From Candidatus Sericytochromatia bacterium (GTDB lineage Bacteria; Cyanobacteriota; Sericytochromatia; S15B-MN24; JAQBPE01): 46,266 nucleotides of DNA. Below are positions 15,026-24,437 of the stretch, piece after piece. The DNA lies in contig JAYKJB010000135.1 of the NCBI GenBank assembly GCA_035285325.1, positions 1 through 46,266 on the forward strand, read 5' to 3'. A program made the translations under genes and the position numbers. The notes beneath the pieces were generated by a model. The model was not told the origin of the DNA and did not search any database. It worked only from the letters and a program-made list of their open reading frames with translations. The stretch's first letter is position 1; each line of letters begins with the position of its first letter.

Positions 15026-17380
15026 TCAAGGGTCCGGCTCACCCGCCATCCGCGCTGGCGGGACCCAGGAACGCCACTCGCGCCAGCGGCTCGCGGCCGT
15101 GGTCGTACGCCAGCGCTGACCGTCGCTTTCGAGCAGGATGGCACCGTCACGGTCGGTGCGTAGCACGGCCACGCCGGAGCGTTCGAGCCTTGCCAGCGTG
15201 GTGCCGTGCGGGTGTCCGTGGACGCTCTGGCGCCCCACCGAGATCAGCGCCAGTCGGGGGCGCACCCGCGCCAGCCAGGCCGCCGAGGTGGCGTTGCGCG
15301 CGCCGTGGTGGCCGAGCTTGAGCACCTCGGCGCGCAGTTCGTCCGGACTTCGTTGCGCCAACCAGCCCTCTCCCGTCGTTTCCAGATCGCCAGGCAACAG
15401 CAGCCGGGTCCGCCCGTAATGCAGGCGCAGGACCAGCGAGGCATCGTTCTCGCGCTCGGGCGCAGGGGGGCGCGGCAGGACCTGCAGCCTGACGCCGTCC
15501 GCCTGCCATTGGGTGTTGGCCTGCGGCACCGTGAGCGTTACGCCGGCGCCGAGACAGGCGCTGAGCAAGGCCTGCTGGGCCTCGCCGGCCTCCGGGCGGC
15601 CGTTCTCCCACACCGCCGAGACCGGCAAGCGCGCCAGCACGGCCGGCAGGCCACCGAGGTGATCTTCGTGGGCGTGAGTCGCCACGATCAGGTCGAGGCG
15701 TTTCACGCCCAGACGCTGCAGGTAGGGCAGCACCGTGCGCTGGCCCTGGTCGGCCCCTCGGGCGGCAGGCCCCCCATCGACCAGCAGGGTCCGTCCGGCG
15801 GGGGTCTGAATCACGATCGCATCGCCTTGCCCCACGCTCAGCACCGCCACGCGCAGGACGGCCGGCGATCGCCCGCCCCCCCACCACACCAGCGCCCCGA
15901 GACTCACCAGCAGCGCCGCGCGGGGGTGCCGCAGCCCCAGGAACAAGGCCGCGTAGGCGGCGGCGATCGCCCCCGCCGACACGGCCGGCAGCGCCCACCA
16001 CTGCCCCGGCACGGCGACGGCCCATTCGGCGACCCGGATCAGCCCGCCCACCAGGGCGCCCGTCAGGCCCGCGAGCCCCCCCACCAGGCGCGGGGCCAAA
16101 CAACCGAGCAGCGCCAGCCCCAGTCCCCACGGTGTCAGCAGGGTGACCAGCGGGGCGGCCAGCCAGTTGGCCGGTACGCCCGCCAGCGGCAGACAGCCGA
16201 AGCTCAGGGCCTGCCAGGGGGCCACCCAGAGCCAGGTCACGCAGGGCGCCCAGCCGAAGGCCCAGAGCTGGCGCCGCCAGCCCTCGCTCGGGCCGTACCC
16301 GGCGTGGGCCAGCCGCAACAGGGCATAGGTCGCCAGCGCACTGAGCTGCAGCCCGAGGTCCGTGACCGCCGTGGGGTCGGCCCCCAGGATCAGGGCCAGC
16401 GTGGCCCAGAAGGCCGCAAACGGCACGGCCGAACGTCCCAGCACGAGGCCGCCCAGCCCGATCAGCCCCATCCAGGTGGCGCGGACCATGCCCGGCGTCG
16501 CACCCGTGAGCAGCAGGTAGCCGACCAACCCCAACGCCGCCAGAGCGCCGGAAGCCCCTGATCCCAGGCCCAGCCGGCGGGCCAGCCACCAGAGCAGGCC
16601 GCCCAGCAGGCTGACCTGGGTGCCGCTGGCAGCCAGCACGTGGGCCAGGCCGGCCTCGCGAAAGACGGACGCCAGCGCGGCCGGCACCGGGGCCGCCCCG
16701 CTGCCCAGCACCAGGGAGCCCAGCAAGGCCGCCTTTTCTGGGGGCAAGCCGACCGAGAGGCCTGCCAGGAGCGCCAGACGCACATGGTCGAGGGCGCGAC
16801 GGGCACGATCGTCCGCGCGGAGGCCGAACCCCGTGGCCGTGGCCTGTTCCGCCTGCATCAACGCGAAGACGCCCCGTGCTTGCCAGTAGGCCTGCGCATC
16901 GAAGCCGCCGGGGTTGCGCGGTCCCTCCGTCGCCAGCAAGCGCCCTTGCAGCTGCCACCCCTGCCCCGGACTCGGCCGCGCCGTGCCCGGGGGAAAGCGA
17001 ACGGCCAGGCGGCCGCTGACGGGTGGGCCCGTGGCCGTCGGCAAGACCCGCACCACGGCGCGCCAGCGCCCGTCGCCCCCCTCCGGCGGCGCCTCGACCA
17101 TCCCGGCGATCGCCACGAAGCGCCGCGGCGCCAGGAGCGACACGTCGTCCCGCGCGGGGCGGGGCTGCCGACGATGATGCCAGGCCGCCGCCGGCCCCAG
17201 CAGCGCCAGGACCAGCAGGCCGCGCACGATCAGCGACCATCCGGGTCGCGCCACGGCCGCCTCGTGGCCCCTCAGCAGCGCTGGAATCAGCAACCCCGTG
17301 AGCCAGAGCCAGGGGCTGTCAGGTAGGAACGGGGCCAGGGCCGCACCGGCGGCCAACCCCACGGCGATCGCCGCCAGCAC
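15026..17380 (-). CDS. comEC: DNA internalization competence protein ComEC/Rec2
   Basis: ComEC forms the inner-membrane channel that brings transforming DNA into the cytoplasm. The 784-aa protein has N-terminal membrane helices, a soluble OB-type domain (about 80-160), a large multi-helix competence domain in the middle, and a C-terminal metallo-beta-lactamase domain. The latter starts at the VGQGD motif and carries the metal motif THAHEDHLGG near residue 568, plus a later LKLGHHGARN block. The usual SHxHxDH is here THAHEDH, which keeps the ligands. The GTG start lies 12 nt after comEA, with which it forms an operon. Confidence 0.95.
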   Translation of the reverse strand: MLAAIAVGLAAGAALAPFLPDSPWLWLTGLLIPALLRGHEAAVARPGWSLIVRGLLVLALLGPAAAWHHRRQPRPARDDVSLLAPRRFVAIAGMVEAPPEGGDGRWRAVVRVLPTATGPPVSGRLAVRFPPGTARPSPGQGWQLQGRLLATEGPRNPGGFDAQAYWQARGVFALMQAEQATATGFGLRADDRARRALDHVRLALLAGLSVGLPPEKAALLGSLVLGSGAAPVPAALASVFREAGLAHVLAASGTQVSLLGGLLWWLARRLGLGSGASGALAALGLVGYLLLTGATPGMVRATWMGLIGLGGLVLGRSAVPFAAFWATLALILGADPTAVTDLGLQLSALATYALLRLAHAGYGPSEGWRRQLWAFGWAPCVTWLWVAPWQALSFGCLPLAGVPANWLAAPLVTLLTPWGLGLALLGCLAPRLVGGLAGLTGALVGGLIRVAEWAVAVPGQWWALPAVSAGAIAAAYAALFLGLRHPRAALLVSLGALVWWGGGRSPAVLRVAVLSVGQGDAIVIQTPAGRTLLVDGGPAARGADQGQRTVLPYLQRLGVKRLDLIVATHAHEDHLGGLPAVLARLPVSAVWENGRPEAGEAQQALLSACLGAGVTLTVPQANTQWQADGVRLQVLPRPPAPERENDASLVLRLHYGRTRLLLPGDLETTGEGWLAQRSPDELRAEVLKLGHHGARNATSAAWLARVRPRLALISVGRQSVHGHPHGTTLARLERSGVAVLRTDRDGAILLESDGQRWRTTTAASRWREWRSWVPPARMAGEPDP

Positions 17381-17392
17381 GCGCGCCGCGCC

Positions 17393-17992
17393 TCAATCCA
17401 GCACGAGATGAGGCCGCAGGCGCTGCAGGCGTTTGGCCCCGATGCCCGGCACCTCGCGTAACTCCTCCAGGCTGCTGAAGCGCCCGAGGCGGGTGCGCAC
17501 GGCCAGAATCCGTTCCGCCATGGCGGGTCCGACGCCCGGCAGGCTCTCGAATTGGGCCCGGGTGGCTCGGTTGAGGGCGATCGCCCCGCTGGGAAGCGCT
17601 CCCTTGCCTGGCGCGCGACGAGCGCGCCGGGGGCGTGAACCGCCCTGACCAGGCGCCCGGGCCGGCGACGCGCTCACGGGCGTGGTCGCCTGGGTCGGCG
17701 TCGGCACGTGGACGTGGTCTCCATCCTGCAGGCGCGCGGCCAGATTGAGGCGATGCAGGGCCGCCCCGGGGCGCGCGCCCCCTGCGGCGGCGATCGCCTC
17801 GGCCACGCGACTCGCCGAGGCCAGCCGGAACACCCCGGGCGAGCGAACCGCCCCATCCACGTGGACCTGAATGCCGGCCTGCAGCACCAGGATCGTGGCG
17901 GCGGCCGGTGCAGGGGGGAGCACGAGCAGGCTCAGGCTCACGAACAGCCCCGTCAGGGAGCGGGGCAGGAAACGGGACACGACATCGAACAC
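17393..17992 (-). CDS. comEA: Competence protein ComEA (DNA receptor)
   Basis: ComEA binds double-stranded DNA outside the inner membrane and hands it to ComEC. The 199-aa protein has an N-terminal membrane anchor or signal (about 12-33) and an SLBB domain at about 35-100 (VHVDGAVRSPGVF... DGDHVHVP). A basic, low-complexity linker follows. The C-terminal helix-hairpin-helix domain (ALNRATRAQFESLPGVGPAMAERIL... VPGIGAKRLQRL) starts at about 145. The start is GTG 17992 with the strong AAAGGAGG ribosome site 6 nt upstream. It is the first gene of the comEA-comEC operon. Confidence 0.95.
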   Translation of the reverse strand: MFDVVSRFLPRSLTGLFVSLSLLVLPPAPAAATILVLQAGIQVHVDGAVRSPGVFRLASASRVAEAIAAAGGARPGAALHRLNLAARLQDGDHVHVPTPTQATTPVSASPARAPGQGGSRPRRARRAPGKGALPSGAIALNRATRAQFESLPGVGPAMAERILAVRTRLGRFSSLEELREVPGIGAKRLQRLRPHLVLD

Positions 17993-18191
17993 GCAGGGCC
18001 TCCTTTGGCACGTTGGACATGCGTCGGGGCCAACTTGGCTGCGCCTGCGGGGTGGGGCCGTGCCGTCGCCATGACGGCTCGCGAACAGCGGGCCGCGTAG
18101 AGGGCCGGCGAATCCAGCCGTGATGGGCCATGGCGGCGGTTTGGGGTCTGTCGCGGTCGGTCTGATCGGCCCCGCTGACAGGCCCTCAGGG

Positions 18192-18211
18192 TGGTAGAAT
18201 GGCCTCCCATG
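18192..18211 (+). promoter_or_regulatory. Extended -10 promoter abutting the mfd start
   Basis: TGG-TAGAAT (18192-18200) fits the extended -10 pattern TGn-TAnnnT and lies only 8 nt before the mfd ATG. Transcription would start at or within 2 nt of the start codon, implying a leaderless mRNA. A CTGACA at 18175-18180 is too close (14 nt) to act as a normal -35. Confidence 0.5.
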
Positions 18212-21200
18212 TCACTGAATCATCTCCCTCGCTGGCTTGCTTCGACCGGAACCACCCAGCACCTGTTGAAACTGCTTCAGGCAGCCGCCGAGCCCACCGC
18301 CGGCCAGCGGACCGTTGGCTTGCACGGGGTGGCGGCGGCCTCCCGGCCGTTCGTGACGGCGGCGATCGCCCCGCACCTGCCTGGTGGCCTGGTCGTCGCC
18401 CGCGACGGCGAGGCGGCCCGCCGCTGGGTGGCGGAGCTGGAAGGCTTTGGCCTCGACGTGTGGTCCTTCCCCGCCGTCGAGACTTCTCCCTACGAAGGCG
18501 TCTCGCCGGAGGACGAGTTGCTGGCCCAGCGCCAGGCCACGCTGGCGGCCCTGCACGCGGGCGAGGCGCGCTGGGTCGTGACCACCCCCAAGGCCCTGGC
18601 GCTGCGGCTTCCGCTGCCGCCAGCCTGGGGCGGGGCGGCGATCGAGCTGGCCGTGGGCAGCCGCATCGCGCCCACCACCTTGGTCGGCCAGCTGGTGCGC
18701 CTCGGCTACCGTCCCGCCGCTCAGGTGGTCGAGCGCGGCAGCTTCTCCCGGCGTGGCGAGTTGCTCGACCTGTTTCCTCCGCAGCTCGACCAGCCGGTTC
18801 GCATCGAGTTCTTCGACGAAGACATCGAGCGCATGCGCGCCTTCGACCCTGATTCCCAGCGCAGCGACGCACCCCTGGAGCGTCTGGCCGTCTTCCCGAT
18901 GCGGGGCATCGTGCTGCCGGAGACAGGCTGGCCCGCGATCGAGGCGCGCATTCGCAAGGCCTTCGATGACCAGCAAAAGAAGCTGAAGTTCGTGGCCGGG
19001 CGTCTGAAGGCCCGCACCGATCAGGACCTGACCCGCTTCGCCGCCTTCGGCTATTTCGACGGCTGTGAAGGCTATGCGCCCTTCCTGTACGAGCGCATGG
19101 GCACCCTGGTCGATTACCTGCCGGGCGGCAGCGTGCTGGTCTGGGACGACCACGAGCACCTGTTCGGCGAGCTGGTTCGCTGGTGTCAGGCCCAGGATGC
19201 GGCCCTGGCCAAGAACCTGGAAGAGGGCAATATCCTGCCCCTGCCCTACCCGTTGCACCTCGACGCCGCGGGACTGGCCCAACTCGGCACCGGGCTGGCG
19301 CAGCTGGATGTGAGCAGTCGGGCCCAGGCGGCCGTGACCATCGACGCGCCGGCCTCGCCGCGCTTCCACAGCGACTTCGACCAGATCGCGATCCGCATCA
19401 ACGGCTGGCAACACGAGGGCCAGCGGGTCGTGATCGTGACTCAGCAGCCGCAGCGCGCCTTCGCCATCCTGGACGAACGCGGCGTCAACGCCTCGCTCTC
19501 TTCGCCCCCGGAGGACGCCGGGGGACAGGTCGGGGGCGTCTGGGTGGTGCGCGAGGGCCTGATTGAAGGTTTTAGCGTCGCCTCCTTGCGCCTGGTGGTG
19601 CTGACGGACCTGGAACTGTTCGGCCAGCAGCGCCGCGCCAGTGCCCGCCACCACAAGAAGTTCAGCTTCCAGGGCACCGCCTTCACCAACGTCGCGGAGC
19701 TCAAGCCGGGCGACTACGTGGTGCATGCCAAGCACGGCATCGGCCGCTTCGTGGGCCTGGCGCGACTGCCGGTCGACAACCAGGAGCGCGACTACCTGGC
19801 CCTGGTCTACCACAACGATGACAAGCTTTACGTGCCGGTGGATCAGGTCAATCTGCTGCACCGCTACCGCGGGCAGGGCGATGGCCCCTCGCCCAAGCTG
19901 CACAAGATGGGCGGCGTCGAGTGGGAGAACACCAAGAAGCGCGTCAAGAAGGGCCTGAAAGACCTGGCGGACGACCTGGTCAAGCTGTATGCCGCGCGGG
20001 CCAGCCTGGAAGGCTACGCCTATCCGCCCGACACGCTCTGGCAGCAGGAGATGGAGGAGGCCTTCCCTTACGAGCCCACCATCGACCAGCTCAAGGCCAT
20101 CGAAGAAACCAAGCGGGACATGGAACGGCCGCGTCCGATGGACCGCCTGGTCTGTGGCGACGTGGGTTTCGGCAAGACCGAAGTGGCGCTGCGGGCAGCC
20201 TTCAAGGCCATCATGGCCGGCAAGCAGGTGGCCCTGCTCGCGCCCACCACGGTGCTGGCGCAGCAGCACTACCTGGTCTTCCGTGAGCGCTTTGCGCCCT
20301 ACCCGGTGCGGGTCGGCTTGCTCTCGCGCTTTCGCACGCCCAAAGAGCAACGCGAGGTGATCGCCAAGCTCAAGACCGGGGAGATCGACCTGGTCGTCGG
20401 GACCCATCGCGTGCTGGGCAAGGACCTCGGGTTCAAGGATCTGGGCCTGGTGATCATCGACGAGGAGCACCGCTTCGGGGTCGCCAACAAGGAACGCCTG
20501 AAGCAGGTCAAGCGCCTGGTCGATGTGCTGACGATGAGCGCCACGCCGATCCCGCGCACGCTCTACATGGCGCTGAGCGGCGCGCGCGACATGAGCTTGA
20601 TTGCCACGCCTCCGCTCAACCGGCAGCCGATCAAGACCTTCGTGGGCCCCTACGACCCGGATGCCGTGCGGGCCGCGGTCCTGCACGAAATGGAGCGCGG
20701 CGGACAGATTTTCTTCCTGCACAACCGCGTCGAGTCGATCGGGCGCATCGCGGTCGAGCTCGAGGCGCTCGTGCCGGAGGCGCGCATTCGCTACGCCCAC
20801 GGGCAGATGAGCGAGGACGACCTCGAAGACATCATGCTGGCCTTCAAGGACGGCGAGTTCGATATCCTGCTCAGCACCACCATCATCGAGAGCGGGCTCG
20901 ACATTCCGCGCGCCAACACGATGATCATCGACGACGCCGATCGCCTCGGCCTGGCCCAGCTGTACCAGCTGCGGGGCCGCGTCGGGCGCAGCGAGACCAA
21001 GGCCTACTGCCATTGCTTCTACCGGGCCGGCAAGCAGCTGACGGACGAGGCGCGCGATCGCCTCGGCGCCCTGCAGCAATTCACGGCGCTGGGCAGCGGG
21101 TACCAGATTGCCCTGCGGGACCTGGAGATCCGAGGGGTCGGCAACCTGCTCGGCTCCGAGCAGCACGGCCACATGATCTCCGTCGGCTTCGACCTTTACT

Positions 21201-21706
21201 CGCGCTTGCTGGAAGAGGCGATCGAGGAATCGCGCGGGCATGTGGTCGAGGCGGCGGTCGAGCCCGCCACCGTCGACCTCCACGTGTCGGCCTTCATCCC
21301 CGACGAGTGGATCGGCGAGGGGGGCGACAAGATGGCGCAGTACCGTCGCCTGGCGGGGGTCTCCAGCGAGCGTGAGCTGGAGATTCTGGAAGCGGAGTGG
21401 AAGGATCGCTTCGGGGCGCTGCCGACCAGCGTGCGCAACCTCATGCGGGTGGTGCGGCTCAAGCTGCAGGCCAGCGAACTGGGCCTGGCCGCGATCCGGT
21501 CGGACACCAAGTTCATCCGGATCCAGGGCGCCATTCCGGCCTCGGCCTTCTACAAGGCGCAGGCCAGTGACAAGTCTCTGGTCAACTGGAAGTTCACGCC
21601 CCAAGAGGTCCAGATCGACCGCACCCGCATGCTGCCGGAAGACCAGCTCGTGGCCGTCGAAAAATTGCTCAAACCCCTGCTGGCCGCAGCTGCGGCCACT
21701 GTCTGA
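18209..21706 (+). CDS. mfd: Transcription-repair coupling factor Mfd
   Basis: Mfd pushes stalled RNA polymerase off damaged DNA and recruits UvrA. At 1165 aa it is full length. N-terminal UvrB-like module: [20 protein letters not shown] at about 89-108. RNA-polymerase-interacting CarD-like domain near 491 ([20 protein letters not shown]). Walker [10 protein letters not shown] near 650, DEEHRFG near 751, [12 protein letters not shown], and [18 protein letters not shown]. The C-terminal TRCF domain follows. The start is ATG 18209, chosen over a GTG at 18191 that falls inside the -10 box. A PPIase gene follows 8 nt later and YabN/MazG after that. The mfd-prsA/surA-mazG order is familiar from other bacteria. 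Confidence 0.98.
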   Translation: MSLNHLPRWLASTGTTQHLLKLLQAAAEPTAGQRTVGLHGVAAASRPFVTAAIAPHLPGGLVVARDGEAARRWVAELEGFGLDVWSFPAVETSPYEGVSPEDELLAQRQATLAALHAGEARWVVTTPKALALRLPLPPAWGGAAIELAVGSRIAPTTLVGQLVRLGYRPAAQVVERGSFSRRGELLDLFPPQLDQPVRIEFFDEDIERMRAFDPDSQRSDAPLERLAVFPMRGIVLPETGWPAIEARIRKAFDDQQKKLKFVAGRLKARTDQDLTRFAAFGYFDGCEGYAPFLYERMGTLVDYLPGGSVLVWDDHEHLFGELVRWCQAQDAALAKNLEEGNILPLPYPLHLDAAGLAQLGTGLAQLDVSSRAQAAVTIDAPASPRFHSDFDQIAIRINGWQHEGQRVVIVTQQPQRAFAILDERGVNASLSSPPEDAGGQVGGVWVVREGLIEGFSVASLRLVVLTDLELFGQQRRASARHHKKFSFQGTAFTNVAELKPGDYVVHAKHGIGRFVGLARLPVDNQERDYLALVYHNDDKLYVPVDQVNLLHRYRGQGDGPSPKLHKMGGVEWENTKKRVKKGLKDLADDLVKLYAARASLEGYAYPPDTLWQQEMEEAFPYEPTIDQLKAIEETKRDMERPRPMDRLVCGDVGFGKTEVALRAAFKAIMAGKQVALLAPTTVLAQQHYLVFRERFAPYPVRVGLLSRFRTPKEQREVIAKLKTGEIDLVVGTHRVLGKDLGFKDLGLVIIDEEHRFGVANKERLKQVKRLVDVLTMSATPIPRTLYMALSGARDMSLIATPPLNRQPIKTFVGPYDPDAVRAAVLHEMERGGQIFFLHNRVESIGRIAVELEALVPEARIRYAHGQMSEDDLEDIMLAFKDGEFDILLSTTIIESGLDIPRANTMIIDDADRLGLAQLYQLRGRVGRSETKAYCHCFYRAGKQLTDEARDRLGALQQFTALGSGYQIALRDLEIRGVGNLLGSEQHGHMISVGFDLYSRLLEEAIEESRGHVVEAAVEPATVDLHVSAFIPDEWIGEGGDKMAQYRRLAGVSSERELEILEAEWKDRFGALPTSVRNLMRVVRLKLQASELGLAAIRSDTKFIRIQGAIPASAFYKAQASDKSLVNWKFTPQEVQIDRTRMLPEDQLVAVEKLLKPLLAAAAATV

Positions 21707-21714
21707 GGCTTGCC

Positions 21715-22968
21715 GTGTCCCCCCATCCCCCTGACCCCGCTGCCAACGAGTCGGCACAGGCGCCCGAACCCGTGCCCCCAACCGGGACCCCGCCAGCTAC
21801 CGACGCGCTGTTTCCCGGTGCGCCTGCGACTGAATATGTCGGGCCTGCAGCGCCTGATGACACCAGCCCGGCCGCCACCCCCCTTGACCCGGAAGCGTCG
21901 GGGATGGCGGAGCAAGGTGTGGCCTCGGGTGAGGCTTCGCCAGAGGCTGAACAAGCCGCCTCACCGCGCCTGCGGGCGCTGAAGGGCCTGGCGCTGGCGG
22001 TCGTGTTGGGGGGACTGTCCGTGGCGATCGCCACCTGGGCCGAGCCTCGCACCGGCACGGTCGCCACGGTGGACGGTCAGAAAATCGCCAAAGCGGACTA
22101 TCACCGCATGCTGGGCCAGGCGCGCAGCCAGTATCAGGCGCGCTATCAGGTCCCGCCCGACAGTCCCTCCGGCTCCCAGATCGAGGCCGACCTGCGGGTC
22201 GGCGTCGTGCGGGAACTGGTGCAACGGGAGCTGGTGCGTCAGGAGGCCGAGAAGCGGGGCATCCAGCTGGCCGACCGTGAGGTCGAGGCGGAGATGACGC
22301 GCATTCGCCAGGGATTCAAGGACGAGGCCGAGTTTCAGAAATTGCTCTCCGACCAGGGCGCCGATGAGGCGGCGTTGGTCGAGCAGGTGCGTTCCGGCAT
22401 GCGCGCCGCGCGCCTGTCCGAGGCGCTGGCGACGGCCACCCCGATCACGCCCGCCGAGGTGCGGGCCTATTACGACCAGCACGAGGCCATGTACCGCCGG
22501 CCCGAGGAGGTGCGGGCCCGCCACATCCTGGTCAAGCAGGCCGACCTGGCTCGCACGCTGCAGGGCAAGCTGCGGGCGGGAGAACCCTTCGACGCGCTGG
22601 CCAAGGCCCACTCCGAAGACACGGGCAGTCGCGCCAATGGCGGCGACTTGGGCTTTTTTCCACGCGGCCAGATGGTGCCTCCTTTCGAGCAGGCGGCTTT
22701 CTCCTTGCCGCTGGGGCAGGTCTCGGAGCCGGTCAAGTCGGATTTCGGCTACCACCTGATCCGGGTCGAGGCGCGCCACCCAGCTCGCAAGTTACCGTTC
22801 GAGGAAGTGCGCGAGGAGATCACCACGCGGCTGACCCGCGAACGACGCGACACGGTTTTCCGGGCCTGGCTGGAGCAGCGGCGCGAATCGGCTCACATCA
22901 CCTACGGCGCAGGCTTCGCGCCACCGTCGCCAGCCGGACACGTCGGGCATGAGGGAGAAGGACACTGA
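21715..22968 (+). CDS. Membrane-anchored SurA/PrsA-like peptidyl-prolyl isomerase
   Basis: This is a parvulin-type foldase that helps exported proteins fold outside the inner membrane. The first 84 residues are Pro/Ala/Glu-rich and probably disordered in the cytoplasm. One membrane helix follows at about 90-107 (LALAVVLGGLSVAIATW). A SurA_N-like helical chaperone domain comes next, from VDGQKIAKADYHRML to about 245. The parvulin domain starts near 263 (VRARHILVKQ) and includes ANGGDLGFFPRGQMVPPFEQAAF. The C-terminus is His/Gly-rich (GHVGHEGEGH), perhaps metal-binding. The start is GTG 21715, 8 nt after mfd. Its stop overlaps the mazG ATG (TGATG). Confidence 0.93.
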   Translation: MSPHPPDPAANESAQAPEPVPPTGTPPATDALFPGAPATEYVGPAAPDDTSPAATPLDPEASGMAEQGVASGEASPEAEQAASPRLRALKGLALAVVLGGLSVAIATWAEPRTGTVATVDGQKIAKADYHRMLGQARSQYQARYQVPPDSPSGSQIEADLRVGVVRELVQRELVRQEAEKRGIQLADREVEAEMTRIRQGFKDEAEFQKLLSDQGADEAALVEQVRSGMRAARLSEALATATPITPAEVRAYYDQHEAMYRRPEEVRARHILVKQADLARTLQGKLRAGEPFDALAKAHSEDTGSRANGGDLGFFPRGQMVPPFEQAAFSLPLGQVSEPVKSDFGYHLIRVEARHPARKLPFEEVREEITTRLTRERRDTVFRAWLEQRRESAHITYGAGFAPPSPAGHVGHEGEGH

Positions 22969-24428
22969 TGACGCATCCCATCACGGTGGTGGGGCTCGGC
23001 CCCGGTGACCCTGACTTGCTGACGGTGGCGGCCGACCGCACCCTGCGCGCCGCCAGCCATCTGTATCTGCGCACGGCCCGGCATCCCACGGTGGCGGAAC
23101 TGGACGCGCAGGGCCTGGCGTACACCGCCTTCGACACCCTCTACGAGCGTGAAACGGATTTCGACCAGCTGTATGAGCGCATCGTCGACACCCTCGCGGC
23201 CGCTGCCGAGCAGGCGCCTGTCTGCTACGCGGTGCCGGGGCATCCGCTGGTGGCCGAGTCGACCGTCCAGCGCCTGTTGAAGCGTGAGGGCCTGACCGTC
23301 ACGGTGTTGCCCGGCCTGTCCGGTGTCGAGGCCACCTACGCCCTGCTGGGCATCGACCCGACCCACGGCATGCAGCTGCTGGATGCGCTGGCGCTGGAGG
23401 GCGTGCGCATCAACCCGACGCTGGGTGCGCTGGTGGTGCAGGTCTACAGCAAGCGCGTCGCGAGCCTGGCCAAGATTCAACTGATGCGCTTTTTCCCGGA
23501 TGAACACCCGGTCAAGCTGGTGCGCGCCGCCTCGGTGCCGGGCCAGGAACTGGTGCGGGAATTGCCGCTCTACGAGCTGGACCGCCACCCCGAGCTGATC
23601 GACCACCTGACTAGCCTGTATCTGCCGCCGGCGCCGGCCGTCTCGCTCGACCGCCTGCGCGACATCATCGCGCGCCTGCGGGGCCCCGGCGGCTGTCCCT
23701 GGGATATCGAGCAGACCCATGCCTCGCTGCGCAAGTACATGCTGGAAGAAGCCTACGAGGCGGTCGAGGCGATCGACGCCGACGATGATCAGGCCATGGC
23801 CGAGGAGCTAGGTGACGTCTTGCTGCAGGTGGTGCTGCACGCCCAGATTGCCGAGGAACGCGAGGCCTTCGACCTGGATGAGGTGGCCGAGACGCTCTGT
23901 GACAAGCTGGTCTTTCGCCATCCGCACGTCTTCGGCGAGGCCTCCGTGCGCGACAGCGCCGAGGTGCTGGCCAACTGGGACGTGCTCAAGGCGGCCGAAA
24001 AACAGGCGGCCGGGGCGTCCTCCGAGAGTCGCCTGGGGCGAGTCCCCCCGATGGCGGCCCTCAGCCTGGCGGACAAGGTCATGGGCCGGGCGGCCAAGGC
24101 CGGCTTCGACTGGCCGAGCCTGGACGAGGCCTTCGCCAAGGTCGATGAGGAGTGGGCGGAATTGCGTGAGGCGGTTCGCGGCGGCGAAGCCGAGGCGGTC
24201 TTTCACGAGTGGGGTGACTTCCTGTACGCGCTGGTGAACGTCTCGCGCCGGCTGCGGGTCGATCCGGAAGACGCGCTGCGGCAGGCGGTGCGGCGCTTCA
24301 CGGCTCGCTTTCAGGCGATGGAGGCGATCGCCGAGGAACGGGGCCTCGACTGGGAGGCGCTCGACCTGGCGACCCGCAAGTCGCTCTGGCAATCGGCCAA
24401 GCTGCAGGAACGGGCGCCGCAGCGCTGA
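22968..24428 (+). CDS. mazG: YabN-type fusion: tetrapyrrole methylase-like domain + MazG nucleotide pyrophosphohydrolase
   Basis: The first 225 residues form a tetrapyrrole (corrin/porphyrin) methylase-like domain with the VVGLGPGDPDLLTVAA glycine motif. The rest is a MazG NTP pyrophosphohydrolase: the CPWDIEQTHASLRKYMLEEAYE block near 245 with its metal-binding EExxE helix, and a second half with KVDEEWAELREAV and EWGDFLYALVN. MazG hydrolyses NTPs, including damaged ones, to NMP and pyrophosphate. The methylase-like part of this fusion has no established substrate. At 486 aa it matches YabN length. It is coupled to the PPIase gene by a 1-nt overlap. Confidence 0.94.
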   Translation: MTHPITVVGLGPGDPDLLTVAADRTLRAASHLYLRTARHPTVAELDAQGLAYTAFDTLYERETDFDQLYERIVDTLAAAAEQAPVCYAVPGHPLVAESTVQRLLKREGLTVTVLPGLSGVEATYALLGIDPTHGMQLLDALALEGVRINPTLGALVVQVYSKRVASLAKIQLMRFFPDEHPVKLVRAASVPGQELVRELPLYELDRHPELIDHLTSLYLPPAPAVSLDRLRDIIARLRGPGGCPWDIEQTHASLRKYMLEEAYEAVEAIDADDDQAMAEELGDVLLQVVLHAQIAEEREAFDLDEVAETLCDKLVFRHPHVFGEASVRDSAEVLANWDVLKAAEKQAAGASSESRLGRVPPMAALSLADKVMGRAAKAGFDWPSLDEAFAKVDEEWAELREAVRGGEAEAVFHEWGDFLYALVNVSRRLRVDPEDALRQAVRRFTARFQAMEAIAEERGLDWEALDLATRKSLWQSAKLQERAPQR

Positions 24429-24437
24429 AGGGGGCCC

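Noticed and set aside
18175-18200. CTGACA and TAGAAT as a -35/-10 pair for mfd
   Set aside because: The 14-nt spacing is too short for a standard sigma-70 promoter; the extended -10 is the better reading.
18212-21781. 1189-codon open frame antisense to mfd
   Set aside because: It covers mfd exactly, is His/Gln/Leu/Gly-biased and motif-free, and is a by-product of mfd codon bias.
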